Source: Fluviirhizobium alvei (GTDB lineage: Bacteria > Pseudomonadota > Alphaproteobacteria > Rhizobiales > Rhizobiaceae). From it: a stretch of DNA of 64,000 nucleotides. Each line of letters opens with the position of its first letter. The stretch's first letter is position 1. The notes below the pieces were generated by a model. It worked only from the letters and a program-made list of their open reading frames with translations, was not told where the DNA came from and did no database searches. Where the stretch lies: assembly GCF_030551875.1 (NCBI RefSeq), contig NZ_JAUOZU010000005.1, positions 186,001 to 250,000 of the forward strand, written 5' to 3'. Positions 53,600 through 62,310 of the stretch are shown here, one piece after another. A program made the position numbers and the translations under genes.

Positions 53600-53740
53600 A
53601 TGACCTTCACCCGTTTTGGCGCCCTCGCGATTGGTGTCGCGATTGCATCTTTGCTTGCAGTCTCTGCCCTGGGCTGGTCGGTCTATGGAAGTTCGATCCT
53701 TCTTGACATGGCCGCCGGCGGTCTTTCCTGGTGCCTTTGA
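53600..53740 (+). CDS. 46-residue membrane peptide upstream of the SCO gene
   Basis: A short frame starting at ATG 53600, with GGAAAG 4 bases upstream (an in-frame ATG at 53588 adds four residues but lacks an RBS). It encodes a single hydrophobic helix (GALAIGVAIASLLAVSALG) followed by WSVYGSSILLDMAAGGLSWCL. The ending resembles short rhizobial membrane proteins from memory (YGS-I-L then aromatic-Cys-hydrophobic); no function known. It precedes the SCO gene by 92 bases on the same strand and may be co-expressed, possibly with a role in the inner membrane. Confidence 0.5.
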   Translation: MTFTRFGALAIGVAIASLLAVSALGWSVYGSSILLDMAAGGLSWCL

Positions 53741-53832
53741 TCCTGACGCGGAATTGATCAGAATTCCCTTTGCCACCGGCAGCCGAAGGGATTAAAGCCG
53801 GACCGATCGTAAATTCTTGGAACTGGACTGAG

Positions 53833-54435
53833 ATGAAAACTGTACGGATCGTGCTTGTCGTCCTGGCCGCACTCATGGCTGGCCTGTTCTTCTGGCTTTG
53901 GCGCGAAGCATCCAACCAGACAAAGAGCCTGGCCGAAGCCCCCTTCGGCGTGCCCTTTTCACTCACCCGTCAGGATGGCCAGCCGATTTCCGAACAGGCA
54001 TTTCGCGGCAAACCGACGGCCCTTTTCTTCGGCTTCACCCACTGCCCTGAAATCTGCCCGACGACGGTCTATGAGCTGACGGGCTGGATGAATGCGGTCG
54101 ATCCGGACAAGAGCAAGCTGCAGGCCTTTTTCGTGTCGATCGACCCCTCGCGTGACACGCCGGAACTGCTCGGTACCTATCTTTCGAACGTGACCGATCG
54201 CATCACCGGCATCTCCGGAGACCCCAAGAAAGTCGAGGAGATGGCGCGCGGCTTCAAGGTCTATTTCAAGAAGGTCCCGAGCGATCCGGCCAAGCCGGAT
54301 GGCGAATATACGATGGACCATACCGCCTCCGTCTTTCTGATGGACAAGGAAGGTCGCTTCGTTGGCACCATCGCCTATGGCGAAAACGCCGAAACCGCCC
54401 AGCAGAAACTGAAAAACCTGATTGCGAGAAACTGA
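53833..54435 (+). CDS. SCO1/SenC family copper-binding thioredoxin-like protein
   Basis: A 200-residue membrane-anchored protein for copper delivery to cytochrome oxidase. The start at 53833 begins an N-terminal anchor (VRIVLVVLAALMAGLFFWLW). The SCO signature CPEICP gives Cys71 and Cys75, and His163 (MDHTASV) completes the copper site. A thioredoxin-like fold is seen in FFVSIDPSRDTPELL. No ctaC/ctaD oxidase genes are adjacent. It is followed after 2 bases by prmA, an unusual partner. Confidence 0.9.
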   Translation: MKTVRIVLVVLAALMAGLFFWLWREASNQTKSLAEAPFGVPFSLTRQDGQPISEQAFRGKPTALFFGFTHCPEICPTTVYELTGWMNAVDPDKSKLQAFFVSIDPSRDTPELLGTYLSNVTDRITGISGDPKKVEEMARGFKVYFKKVPSDPAKPDGEYTMDHTASVFLMDKEGRFVGTIAYGENAETAQQKLKNLIARN

Positions 54436-54437
54436 TC

Positions 54438-55313
54438 GTGAGCGAAATCCGCCTTTATGTGAGCACGACCGAAGCCCGGGCTGAAATCGTTCTCGATGCC
54501 CTATCCGATCTGTTCGGCGACGAAGACTATGCGGTTGCAACGCAGGAAGTCGACGAGGACAAGGGGATCTGGGAAGCCTCGATCTATATGACAGCGGACG
54601 ACGAAAGCGACATTCGCGCGCGTTTCGACGAACTGGTGAAGGAGAGCTTTCCCGATCTTGCGATCGAACGCGAGATCCTGCCGGATATCGACTGGATCGC
54701 CAAATCGCTGGAAGGTTTGAAGCCGGTTCGCGCCGGTCGCTTCCTCGTCCATGGCAGCCATGACGCCGACAAGGTGCGTGAAAACGACATCGGCATCCTG
54801 ATCGAGGCGGGTCAGGCTTTCGGAACCGGACATCACGGCACCACGGCCGGATGCCTCAACATGATCGGCGATGTGCTGAAATCACGGCAAGTGCGTAATG
54901 CGCTCGATCTCGGCACCGGCTCTGGCGTGCTGGCGATTGCCGTCGAGCGTCTGGCCCGCATTCCGGTGCTCGCCACCGATATCGATCCGGTGGCCGTGAA
55001 GGTGGCGCGCGACAATGTCCGTCTCAACCAGGCGGCCAGCGGCGTCAGTCTTGCCACGGCTCCGGGGTTTCACCATCCGGCTTTCCGCCAGCATGGCCCG
55101 TTCGATCTCATCATCGCCAACATTCTGGCGCGTCCGCTGATGAAACTCGCACCGGAACTGGTGCGCCATCTCGCCGACAACGGAACCGTCATCCTGTCGG
55201 GCATTCTGGCAAGCCAGCGCTGGAAGGTGATTGCCGCCTATAACGGCGCCGGCCTGAAGCATCAGCGCACGACCTGGCTGAACGGCTGGGTCACGATCGA
55301 ACTGACCCGATAA
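54438..55313 (+). CDS. prmA: ribosomal protein L11 methyltransferase
   Basis: S-adenosylmethionine-dependent enzyme that trimethylates ribosomal protein L11. A GTG start lies 2 bases after the SCO stop. The 291-residue product has an N-terminal substrate-binding domain and a C-terminal class I methyltransferase: motif I LDLGTGSGVLAIAVERLARI, motif II ATDIDPVAVKVARDNV and the catalytic-site IIANILARPL. Also HGTTAGCLNM in the PrmA-specific GTGHH region (FGTGHHGTT). Followed by a hairpin at 55341. Confidence 0.94.
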   Translation: MSEIRLYVSTTEARAEIVLDALSDLFGDEDYAVATQEVDEDKGIWEASIYMTADDESDIRARFDELVKESFPDLAIEREILPDIDWIAKSLEGLKPVRAGRFLVHGSHDADKVRENDIGILIEAGQAFGTGHHGTTAGCLNMIGDVLKSRQVRNALDLGTGSGVLAIAVERLARIPVLATDIDPVAVKVARDNVRLNQAASGVSLATAPGFHHPAFRQHGPFDLIIANILARPLMKLAPELVRHLADNGTVILSGILASQRWKVIAAYNGAGLKHQRTTWLNGWVTIELTR

Positions 55314-55340
55314 AGCGGAGTTCGACCTGATCGAAACAAG

Positions 55341-55374
55341 AAAGGCGACGCTCGGGAGGAGAAGCGTCGCCTTT
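55341..55374 (+). terminator. hairpin after prmA
   Basis: Perfect 12-bp inverted repeat AAAGGCGACGCT / AGCGTCGCCTTT with a ten-base loop. The T-run is short (TTT), so it may be a weak or bidirectional terminator, also serving the convergent small gene at 55492. Confidence 0.65.
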
Positions 55375-55491
55375 GGATCAGCTGGGCTGATCTTGTCTTC
55401 GGGACATGGGAGGAGTTGTCCCGAAGAGAGTGCCAATCGACTGACTTGCGGCATGGCAGGGGAAGCAAGGCCGCAATCAGGATCTGGCGAA

Positions 55492-55629
55492 TTACTTCAT
55501 ACGAGCCACTTCGACCTGGCGAACCCGTTCCGGCATCTGAGAGATATAGCTTGCAACAATCCGCTGCGCCTGGCGTTCTCGGGCTGCCATCATGTTTGCA
55601 TAGGCCTTCTTGAAGAAACCATCCTGCAT
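55492..55629 (-). CDS. 45-residue small basic protein
   Basis: A 45-residue frame beginning MQDGFFKKAYANMMAARERQ and ending VEVARMK. AGGAG lies 7 bases upstream of the ATG at 55629, a good RBS. The N-terminal FFKKAY-x-M-x-x-AR-RQA pattern resembles short rhizobial proteins with the same start, again from memory. It is helical and basic, function unknown. An inverted repeat (55649-55670) lies just upstream, and a second dyad (55744-55759) further up, suggesting regulated expression. Confidence 0.65.
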   Translation of the reverse strand: MQDGFFKKAYANMMAARERQAQRIVASYISQMPERVRQVEVARMK

Positions 55630-55648
55630 GTTCTGCTCCTGTTGAGCG

Positions 55649-55670
55649 ACCATCAGCGCCCGTTGATGGT
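55649..55670 (-). promoter_or_regulatory. inverted repeat upstream of the 45-residue gene
   Basis: ACCATCA - GCGCCCGT - TGATGGT, 20 bases upstream of the small gene's start codon. It could be an RNA hairpin in the leader or an operator. Confidence 0.45.
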
Positions 55671-55743
55671 TATTGGATACAACAATGAGGCAGCTGCAGT
55701 TAGAGGGTCTCGCACATGGGAGGCATGCGTTCCGCGCATATTA

Positions 55744-55759
55744 TTGATCAATTGGTCAA
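55744..55759. promoter_or_regulatory. near-perfect 16-base dyad in the small gene / panC gap
   Basis: TTGATCAATTGGTCAA is palindromic except for one base pair. It lies in an A/T-richer part of the divergent gap, 115 bases from the small gene and 121 from panC, so it could be an operator for either. Confidence 0.4.
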
Positions 55760-55879
55760 AAAATCAGCAAATGCAGCCACATTCAGCAGCAGAATGCCCA
55801 AACCACGTCCATTCGGACAATTGTCATTTCGCAGCGCAGCATGTAAGAAGATCCGCCATCGCCTGAAGGGGGAAATCTA

Positions 55880-56737
55880 TTGCAGGTCCTTACGACGATT
55901 TCAGCACTTCGCGAAGCGCTTGAGCCTGCCCGCCGACGCGGAGCGACGATCGGCTTCGTGCCGACCATGGGCTATCTTCATCACGGCCATATGACACTGG
56001 TGGCCCGTGCCCGCGCCCAGAATGACATCGTCGTCGTCTCGATCTTCGTCAACCCGCTGCAATTCGGTGCCAACGAAGACCTCGCCCGCTATCCGCGCGA
56101 CCTCGACCGCGATGTCGCCATGCTGACCGAAGGCAAGGTCGACTATGTCTTCGCCCCCACGGTGGAGGACATGTATCCGCGGCCGATCGAAACAACCGTC
56201 GACGTGCCGAAACTGGGCCGCATGCTCGAAGGCGAGGTTCGCCCCGGTCATTTTGCCGGCGTCGCCACGGTCGTGACCAAGTTATTCAACATCGTGGGCG
56301 CCGATCGCGCCTATTTCGGCGAAAAGGACTGGCAGCAGCTGCAGGTCATTCGCCGCATGGTCAGCGATCTCAACCAGCCGGTCCGGATCAACGGCGTGCC
56401 GACTGTTCGCGAACCGGATGGTCTCGCCTGCTCGTCCCGAAATGTCTATCTCTCCTCGGCCGAACGCGCCGCCGCCGTAATTGTACCGCGTGCACTCGAA
56501 CATGCGGACAATTTGCTCGGCGCCGGCGAGCGGGATCCCAGCAGGCTCGAGGCGGCGGTGCGCGCCTTCATCGAACGCGAACCGTTGGCGCGGCCGGAAG
56601 TGATTGCCATACGGCATCCCGAAACGCTCGAGCCGATGGATGTGATCGGCGACGAGCCGGTCCTGCTGTTGCTCTTCGTGCGCTTCGGTTCGACCAAGCT
56701 GCTCGATAACCGCGTTCTGACTGCCCATCTTGCCTGA
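55880..56737 (+). CDS. panC: pantothenate synthetase
   Basis: Joins pantoate and beta-alanine using ATP to make pantothenate. The 285-residue product starts at a TTG with AAGGGGG 7 bases upstream. Motifs: [20 protein letters not shown] (nucleotide-binding HxGH), [48 protein letters not shown] and the KMSKS-like CSSRNVYLS. Length is normal. panB follows 12 bases later, so both pantothenate genes form an operon. Confidence 0.95.
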   Translation: MQVLTTISALREALEPARRRGATIGFVPTMGYLHHGHMTLVARARAQNDIVVVSIFVNPLQFGANEDLARYPRDLDRDVAMLTEGKVDYVFAPTVEDMYPRPIETTVDVPKLGRMLEGEVRPGHFAGVATVVTKLFNIVGADRAYFGEKDWQQLQVIRRMVSDLNQPVRINGVPTVREPDGLACSSRNVYLSSAERAAAVIVPRALEHADNLLGAGERDPSRLEAAVRAFIEREPLARPEVIAIRHPETLEPMDVIGDEPVLLLLFVRFGSTKLLDNRVLTAHLA

Positions 56738-56749
56738 AGGGAGCATTCC

Positions 56750-57580
56750 ATGAGTGTGCAAACCATCCAGAAGCGACGCACGGCGTCCGCCATTCGTACT
56801 CTCAAGGGCGAGCGTCCGATCGTTTGCCTGACGGCCTATACGGCGCCGATCGCCAAGCTGCTCGATGCTCATTGCGACCTGCTTTTGGTCGGCGACAGTC
56901 TGGGCATGGTCGTCTATGGAATGGAATCGACTGTCGGCGTGACCATGGAGATGATGATCGCACATGGTCAGGGCGTTATGCGCGGTTCGAAGGCTGCCTG
57001 TGTCGTTGTCGACATGCCGTTCGGCTCCTACCAGGAATCGAAGGAGCAGGCCTTCCGCAATGCCGCCCGCCTGATGCAGGAGACCGGCTGTTCGGCCGTC
57101 AAGCTCGAAGGCGGCGAGGAGTTGGCGGAAACCGTCGCCTTTCTGTCCCGTCGCGGCGTTCCGGTCATGGGCCATGTCGGGTTGATGCCGCAATCGGTCA
57201 ATGCAACCGGCGGCTACCGTTCGCTCGGCCGCTCCGATGAGGAAGCCGAAAAGATCCGCCGCGATGCGCGCGCCATCGATGATGCCGGCGCCTTCTCGAT
57301 CGTCATCGAGGGGACGGTCGAGCCGCTGGCCCGCGAAATTTCCGCAAGCCTCAACGCCGCCACCATCGGCATCGGCGCTTCGTCCGCCTGCGACGGACAG
57401 GTTCTGGTCGTCGATGACATGCTTGGCATCTTCACCGATTTCAAACCGCGCTTTGTCAAACACTTTGCCTCGCTGGCGCCCGAGATCGATCGCGCTGTGG
57501 CCGATTATGCCGCAGAAGTGAAGGCCCGGACCTTCCCGGCCGAAGAGCATACATTCCAGATGAAGCGGCAGAAGCTCTGA
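56750..57580 (+). CDS. panB: ketopantoate hydroxymethyltransferase
   Basis: Adds a hydroxymethyl group from methylene-tetrahydrofolate to ketoisovalerate, giving ketopantoate. The 276-residue product has the Mg-binding [36 protein letters not shown] with catalytic Glu region, [17 protein letters not shown] and [16 protein letters not shown]. Second gene of the pan operon. Its supply of methylene-tetrahydrofolate links it to the folate genes earlier in the window only metabolically. Confidence 0.95.
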   Translation: MSVQTIQKRRTASAIRTLKGERPIVCLTAYTAPIAKLLDAHCDLLLVGDSLGMVVYGMESTVGVTMEMMIAHGQGVMRGSKAACVVVDMPFGSYQESKEQAFRNAARLMQETGCSAVKLEGGEELAETVAFLSRRGVPVMGHVGLMPQSVNATGGYRSLGRSDEEAEKIRRDARAIDDAGAFSIVIEGTVEPLAREISASLNAATIGIGASSACDGQVLVVDDMLGIFTDFKPRFVKHFASLAPEIDRAVADYAAEVKARTFPAEEHTFQMKRQKL

Positions 57581-57683
57581 CCACCGGAGAGTGGGCCAGG
57601 ACAGCTTCGCCGCATCCTGGGCTTGCAAAACTGGAGGAAACGGGTTCAGTCTCGTTTTTTAAACGTTTGGCGGCTCGGACTTT

Positions 57684-58607
57684 ATGGCGGACAGGATTGC
57701 GATCAGCGGTGCGGTGGCGGATTTTGCCGACGATATCGATCGTCTGAGCCAGGCGGCTCTGATGCCTGTTGCCGTTCGCCAGTTCGCCCGCGATTTCATC
57801 GATCATTTCGAGCATCGCCCCCTGCTCAATATCGTCATCAGCGACCGCGGTCGGGTGCTGATGTCGTGGATGGCGCTCTATTTCGATGCCTGCCATGATC
57901 CTGACGATCCCAATTCGGGCCTGACGGTCAACCGCTTCAAGGCAGCCTGCGCCGAAACCGGCCTTTGCAGCCCGGGACGGGCCGCGGCGATGATCGGCCT
58001 CATGCGGTTTGCCGGCCAGATCGAACCGGTGGCCGAAGTCCGGCGCGGCTACCCGTTGCGTCTTGTTCCCACGGCCAAGATGCGGGCCGCCTTCAACAGC
58101 CGCATGCGAAACGCCTTCCGCGCCATGGCTCTGGTGCTGCCGGAAGGCGAAGCCGGTCTCGCCAACATCGACAATCTCAGGTTCGAAAAAAGCTTCATCC
58201 GCATGGCTTGCGACGAATTCCTGCTGCGGGAAAGGGCAATCGACTATGCGCCCTCCATACCGCCGATCTATGAAAGCAAGGCAGGCGTTCTCATCGTTTT
58301 CAGCCTTCTCCTCTCGACCGACGATGACGGTCTGCCGCTCGACAAGCCGATGACGATTTCCATTTCGGCCCTGTCGCGTGCTTTTTCGGTGTCGCGTCCG
58401 AGGATCAAGGACCTGCTCCGGCGCCTCCTGTCCGAAGGGTTGCTGCTGCCCGGCAACAGCGAGACGAGTTTCTATCTATCCGAAACCCTGAGGCGCGACA
58501 TCATGCGGCTGATCGCGGGCTACTGGATCGTGACCGCCTGTGGCATCCGCGCCGGGCTGGCGAGCCTGAAAGCGGAGCCGGTGGAACGGCATCATCAAAC
58601 CGCCTGA
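57684..58607 (+). CDS. winged-helix-like protein of unknown function
   Basis: A 307-residue protein I cannot place in a named family. It resembles conserved hypothetical proteins of Rhizobiaceae. Two regions look like winged-helix DNA-binding units: about residues 75-110 (LTVNRFKAACAETGLCSPGRAAAMIGLM) and about 230-270 (ISISALSRAFSVSRPRIKDLLRRLLSEGLL), the second being the stronger. No membrane segment. A regulatory role is likely from the fold; no target is apparent. It lies between the pan operon and azlCD on the same strand, 103 bases after panB. Confidence 0.7.
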   Translation: MADRIAISGAVADFADDIDRLSQAALMPVAVRQFARDFIDHFEHRPLLNIVISDRGRVLMSWMALYFDACHDPDDPNSGLTVNRFKAACAETGLCSPGRAAAMIGLMRFAGQIEPVAEVRRGYPLRLVPTAKMRAAFNSRMRNAFRAMALVLPEGEAGLANIDNLRFEKSFIRMACDEFLLRERAIDYAPSIPPIYESKAGVLIVFSLLLSTDDDGLPLDKPMTISISALSRAFSVSRPRIKDLLRRLLSEGLLLPGNSETSFYLSETLRRDIMRLIAGYWIVTACGIRAGLASLKAEPVERHHQTA

Positions 58608-58682
58608 TAATTCGATCAGAAATGCGCGATTGTCATTGTGTCGCTGGCCGATTAGATCCTGTCATCGAACGGGATCCCATTC

Positions 58683-59375
58683 ATGAATCGCGATGAAATT
58701 CTTTCCGGCATCCGCACGGCCCTGCCGATCCTGCTGGGTGCCCTGCCCTTCGGCGTTCTCTTCGGCGCCGTCGCAACCGGCATGGGCATATCGACCGGCG
58801 AAACGGTGCTGATGAGCATGACGATCTATGCCGGCGCCAGCCAATTGGTCGGCATCGAACTGTTCCAGCATCATGTTGCCCCCTGGCTGGTGGTGCTATC
58901 GGTCTTCGCCGTCAATTTTCGCCATGTGCTCTATTCGGCAGCGCTCGCCAACCATATCGACCATTTCTCTTTCGGTCAGAAGGTGATCGCCTTCTTTCTT
59001 CTGGTGGATCCGCAATTTGCCGAAAGCCTGAAGCGCGGCGAAAGCGGTATCAAGGTCACCTTCGTCTGGTACATGGCCTTTGGCCTCACCTTCTATATCT
59101 GCTGGAACTTTGCCGCCTTCCTTGGCGCGATCTTCGGCAAGTTCGTCGGCGATCCGAAGGCACTCGGCCTCGATGTGCTGCTGACCGTCTATTTCCTTGG
59201 CCTCGTGCTTGCCTTCCGCAAGAAGGATCACTGGTTGCCGACTGTCGCGGTCAGTTCGGCGGCAGCCATCGCTGCCTACCATTTCGTCGGCTCGCCATGG
59301 CATGTCTCAATCGGCGCGCTCGCGGGTATTGCTGTCGCCGCGCTTCTGCCGGTCAAGACGCGGGAGACTGTCTGA
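58683..59375 (+). CDS. azlC: AzlC family branched-chain amino acid exporter subunit
   Basis: A 230-residue membrane protein with about five to six hydrophobic segments, the large subunit of the AzlCD exporter. Typical motifs are ALPILLGALPFGVLFGAVATGMG at the N-terminus, SMTIYAGASQLVGIELF and the NFRHVLYSAAL segment. RBS ATCGAACGGGATC is weak. The stop overlaps the azlD ATG by one base (TGATG), so the two are coupled. Exports branched-chain amino acids or analogues (by family knowledge). Confidence 0.9.
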   Translation: MNRDEILSGIRTALPILLGALPFGVLFGAVATGMGISTGETVLMSMTIYAGASQLVGIELFQHHVAPWLVVLSVFAVNFRHVLYSAALANHIDHFSFGQKVIAFFLLVDPQFAESLKRGESGIKVTFVWYMAFGLTFYICWNFAAFLGAIFGKFVGDPKALGLDVLLTVYFLGLVLAFRKKDHWLPTVAVSSAAAIAAYHFVGSPWHVSIGALAGIAVAALLPVKTRETV

Positions 59376-59677
59376 TGGATCCGGTCCAGACGCTCACCAT
59401 CCTGGCGGCAGCTCTTGCCACCTACGCGACGCGTGTGGGCGGCTATCTGCTGATCAAGTCGATGAAGACCATTCCGCCGCGCATGGAGGCCGCCCTGAAC
59501 GCGGTTCCGGCCGCCGTGCTTGCCTCGCTTGTGGCCCCGAGCTTCGTCTATGGCGGGCTCGATGTGACGGTGACGCTGATCGTGGCCCTCATCATCGGCC
59601 TGCGCGCCCATTCGCTTGTCATGCTGGTGGCGAGCTGGGCCTTCGTCATCGCTTTCCGCCATTTCAGCGGGCTTTGA
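59375..59677 (+). CDS. azlD: AzlD family branched-chain amino acid exporter subunit
   Basis: A 100-residue protein with three to four membrane segments, the small subunit of AzlCD. It begins MDPVQTLTILAAALATYATRVGGYLL, with the family segment AALNAVPAAVLASLVAP. Its start overlaps the azlC stop, which sets the start codon. Convergent with the thioesterase downstream. Confidence 0.9.
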   Translation: MDPVQTLTILAAALATYATRVGGYLLIKSMKTIPPRMEAALNAVPAAVLASLVAPSFVYGGLDVTVTLIVALIIGLRAHSLVMLVASWAFVIAFRHFSGL

Positions 59678-59698
59678 CGCCGCATAGCTTCGACCCAC

Positions 59699-60205
59699 TC
59701 AGGCAGGATCACCCTCCTCGCCACTATCCTTGACCTTGCGGAAGCGGGCTTCGAATTCGTGGCGAAGGGCACGCCGCTCCAGGGCCGCCTTCTCCCGCTG
59801 CCGCTTGATCGGCGTGTCGAGGGCAAGCTTGGGAACCGTTGTCGGCTTTCCCTCGGCATCGACGGCCACCATGGTGAAATAACAGGAATTGGTGTGGCGG
59901 CGGCTGCCGGTTCGGATATCCTCGGCTTCGACGCGAATGCCGATTTCCATTGAGGTGCGTCCGGCATAGTTCACCGAAGCGCGGAATGTCACCAGTTCTC
60001 CGACATGGATCGGCTGTCGAAACATGACCTGATCGACCGAAAGCGTCACCGCATATTGCTGCGAAAAGCGCGAGGCACAGGAATAGGCGACCCGATCGAG
60101 CAGGTTCAGCAGCGCGCCGCCATGCACTTTGCCGGAAAAATTGGCCATATCGGGAGTCATCAGCACGACCATCTCGATACGGCTGGGATCATGCGCTCGG
60201 TCCAT
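59699..60205 (-). CDS. acyl-CoA thioesterase, hot-dog fold (YciA/BACH-like)
   Basis: A 168-residue thioesterase starting at 60205 (MDRAHDPSRIEM), with AAAGGG upstream. The signature of this branch is NFSGKVHGGALLNLLDRVAYSCA, followed by TLSVDQVMFRQPIHVGELVTF and the strand TNSCYFTMVAVD. The C-terminus is a basic helical tail (RREKAALERRALRHEFEARF), common in the family. It hydrolyses acyl-CoA; the chain preference is unknown. It lies just after the aminopeptidase gene on the same strand, 85 bases away. Confidence 0.87.
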   Translation of the reverse strand: MDRAHDPSRIEMVVLMTPDMANFSGKVHGGALLNLLDRVAYSCASRFSQQYAVTLSVDQVMFRQPIHVGELVTFRASVNYAGRTSMEIGIRVEAEDIRTGSRRHTNSCYFTMVAVDAEGKPTTVPKLALDTPIKRQREKAALERRALRHEFEARFRKVKDSGEEGDPA

Positions 60206-60290
60206 GGCCTGCCCTTTCTGTAGCGGAAGCCCTGCTCTTAGCAAGACACGCTCTTGCGGGAAAGAGCAGGTGCAGCATTCCGCGCCGCAG

Positions 60291-62126
60291 TCAGGATGCA
60301 AACGGCTCGGTCGCGTCGATCAGCCAGCTTTTCACATCCTCGCCATCGATCAATGGCATGAGCTTGTCGCGGACCTGGACGTGATAATCGTTCAACCAGT
60401 CCCGTTCCTCGACGGTGAGTAGCTCGGCCACGATCAGTCGGCGATCAATCGGACAATAGGTCAGGGTCTTGAAGGCCAGCATTGGCCTGTCGCCGCCCGC
60501 AATCATCTCGGCATCGAGCACATAGACGAGGTTTTCGATGCGGATACCGAAGGAACCGGGCCGGTAATATCCTGGCTCGTTGGAGAGGATCATGCCCGGC
60601 AGCAATTCCTGCATGGCGGCCCGCGATATGCGCTGCGGCCCCTCATGCACCGACAGATAGGAGCCGACGCCATGGCCCGTCCCGTGGCCATAATCTGCCC
60701 CTGCCTTCCAGAGTGCAATCCGGGCGAGCGGATCGAGATCGACGCCACGCGTGCCCTTCGGAAACCGGGCCAGCGAGATGCCGATCATGCCCTTGAGAAC
60801 AAGGGTAAAGAAGCGTTTCTGCTCTTCGGGTACCGAACCTATCGCCACCGTTCGTGTGATGTCGGTGGTGCCGTTGACATATTGCCCACCGGAATCGATG
60901 AGGAACAGTTCGCCTGCCTTCAGCATCCGGTCAGTCTTGTGGGTGACGCGATAATGGATGATTGCGCCATTCTCGCCCGCCCCGGCGATCGTGTCGAACG
61001 AGACATCGCGCAGCGGGTTCTGCATCCGCTCGCCGACGCGGGCACGGCTGGCTTCGAGTGCCTGGACGGCTCCGATCTCCGAGACCGTTCCCGGCTGCTG
61101 GCTATCGAGCCAGTACAGAAACTCGACCATCGCCGCCCCATCCTGCAGATGCGCCTGCTCCGTGCCGGCAAGCTCGACCACATTCTTGCAGGCGCGCGGC
61201 ATCCGGGCCGGATCGTCCGCCTTCACCACCCGGCCACCGGCATTCTCGACCGTCTGGATGAGCGCATAGGGTGCGAGTTCCGGATCGAGCATCACCGCCA
61301 TTCCGGCGGCGCCGAGATCTCCGAGCCGTTCGAGAAATTTCGCGGGCGGTTGCTGGATCGCCATCTGCGCAAGATAGGCGCGCGCCTCGATGCCGGTCTT
61401 TTCCGCATCGAGAAAGATCTCTGCGGTACCATCGCCGAAGACGATCGCTCGCGCCAGCGGATGCGGCGTATGCGGCACATCATCGCCGCGGATGTTAAAG
61501 GTCCAGGCGACGGAAGACGGATCTGTCAGCACCACGGCATCCGCACTCGATGCCAGGACACTTTCGGCCATGGTCCGGATCTTGTCGATCGCAAGCACAC
61601 CGGCATGGTCATGGTGCTGGATCGCGACCGCACCCATCGGCGCTGCCGGTCGGCCGTCCCAGATCTCGTCGAGCGGATTGTCGATGAGGAAGATCAGCTC
61701 GCCGTCCTGCTCGGCAAGCGCCTTGCGAAACCGTTCGATTTCGGCGTTGGTGTGCAGCCAGGGATCGACACCGAGCCGAAGCCCGATCGGACCATGCTTT
61801 GCAATCCATTTGTGCGGCGGCTCACCGACCAGATCGCCGCCGATGAAGACATTGCCGTCGACCTGTTCCTTGAGCTGGGTCGTGTAACGTCCGTCGACGA
61901 AGACGATCGCCTGATCGGAGAGCACCAGCGCCACGCCGGCCGAACCGGTAAAGCCGGTCAGCCAGGCCAGCCGTTCGGCCGAGGCCGGAACATATTCGCC
62001 CTGAAACTCATCGGCACGCGGCACGAGAAAGCCGTCCACCCCATAGTCGGCCATCTTCTGGCGCAGCCGTGCGATACGTTCGGCACCGAATTGCGGTTCG
62101 GACGTGGTTTCGAAGGATTGGAACAT
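60291..62126 (-). CDS. pepP: Xaa-Pro aminopeptidase (M24B)
   Basis: A 611-residue cytosolic metallopeptidase that removes an N-terminal residue preceding proline. The N-terminal two creatinase-like domains (starting RIARLRQKMADYGVDGFLVPRADEFQGEYVP) are followed by the pita-bread catalytic domain with metal ligands in LIDSGGQYVNGTTDITRT (Asp, Asp), GTGHGVGSYLSVHEGP (His), LSNEPGYYRPG (Glu) and RIENLVYV (Glu). Length fits the three-domain form rather than the short E. coli PepP. A C-terminal extension past the metal site is normal for this type. Confidence 0.93.
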   Translation of the reverse strand: MFQSFETTSEPQFGAERIARLRQKMADYGVDGFLVPRADEFQGEYVPASAERLAWLTGFTGSAGVALVLSDQAIVFVDGRYTTQLKEQVDGNVFIGGDLVGEPPHKWIAKHGPIGLRLGVDPWLHTNAEIERFRKALAEQDGELIFLIDNPLDEIWDGRPAAPMGAVAIQHHDHAGVLAIDKIRTMAESVLASSADAVVLTDPSSVAWTFNIRGDDVPHTPHPLARAIVFGDGTAEIFLDAEKTGIEARAYLAQMAIQQPPAKFLERLGDLGAAGMAVMLDPELAPYALIQTVENAGGRVVKADDPARMPRACKNVVELAGTEQAHLQDGAAMVEFLYWLDSQQPGTVSEIGAVQALEASRARVGERMQNPLRDVSFDTIAGAGENGAIIHYRVTHKTDRMLKAGELFLIDSGGQYVNGTTDITRTVAIGSVPEEQKRFFTLVLKGMIGISLARFPKGTRGVDLDPLARIALWKAGADYGHGTGHGVGSYLSVHEGPQRISRAAMQELLPGMILSNEPGYYRPGSFGIRIENLVYVLDAEMIAGGDRPMLAFKTLTYCPIDRRLIVAELLTVEERDWLNDYHVQVRDKLMPLIDGEDVKSWLIDATEPFAS

Positions 62127-62310
62127 GAAAGGACCCCGGCAACTGACGATTCGAAGCGACTGTAGCGGAATTCCGCACCCGAGGTGAACCCCGGCGAGGC
62201 ACTGCTGTTTGTGCTTGCGGATCGAAGGAGAACGATCGAATTTTATGATTTGCGTTTACAGAATCGCCCGATTTGCCGGCGATGCTGCGGCAAGACATCA
62301 GGAGGACCGC

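Noticed and set aside
55393-55866. 157-codon plus-strand open frame between prmA and panC
   Set aside because: No RBS, no family pattern, and it is antisense to the small gene at 55492-55629, which has a good RBS.
60645-62165. A 506-codon open frame on the plus strand
   Set aside because: Antisense to the Xaa-Pro aminopeptidase, which has all five metal ligands.
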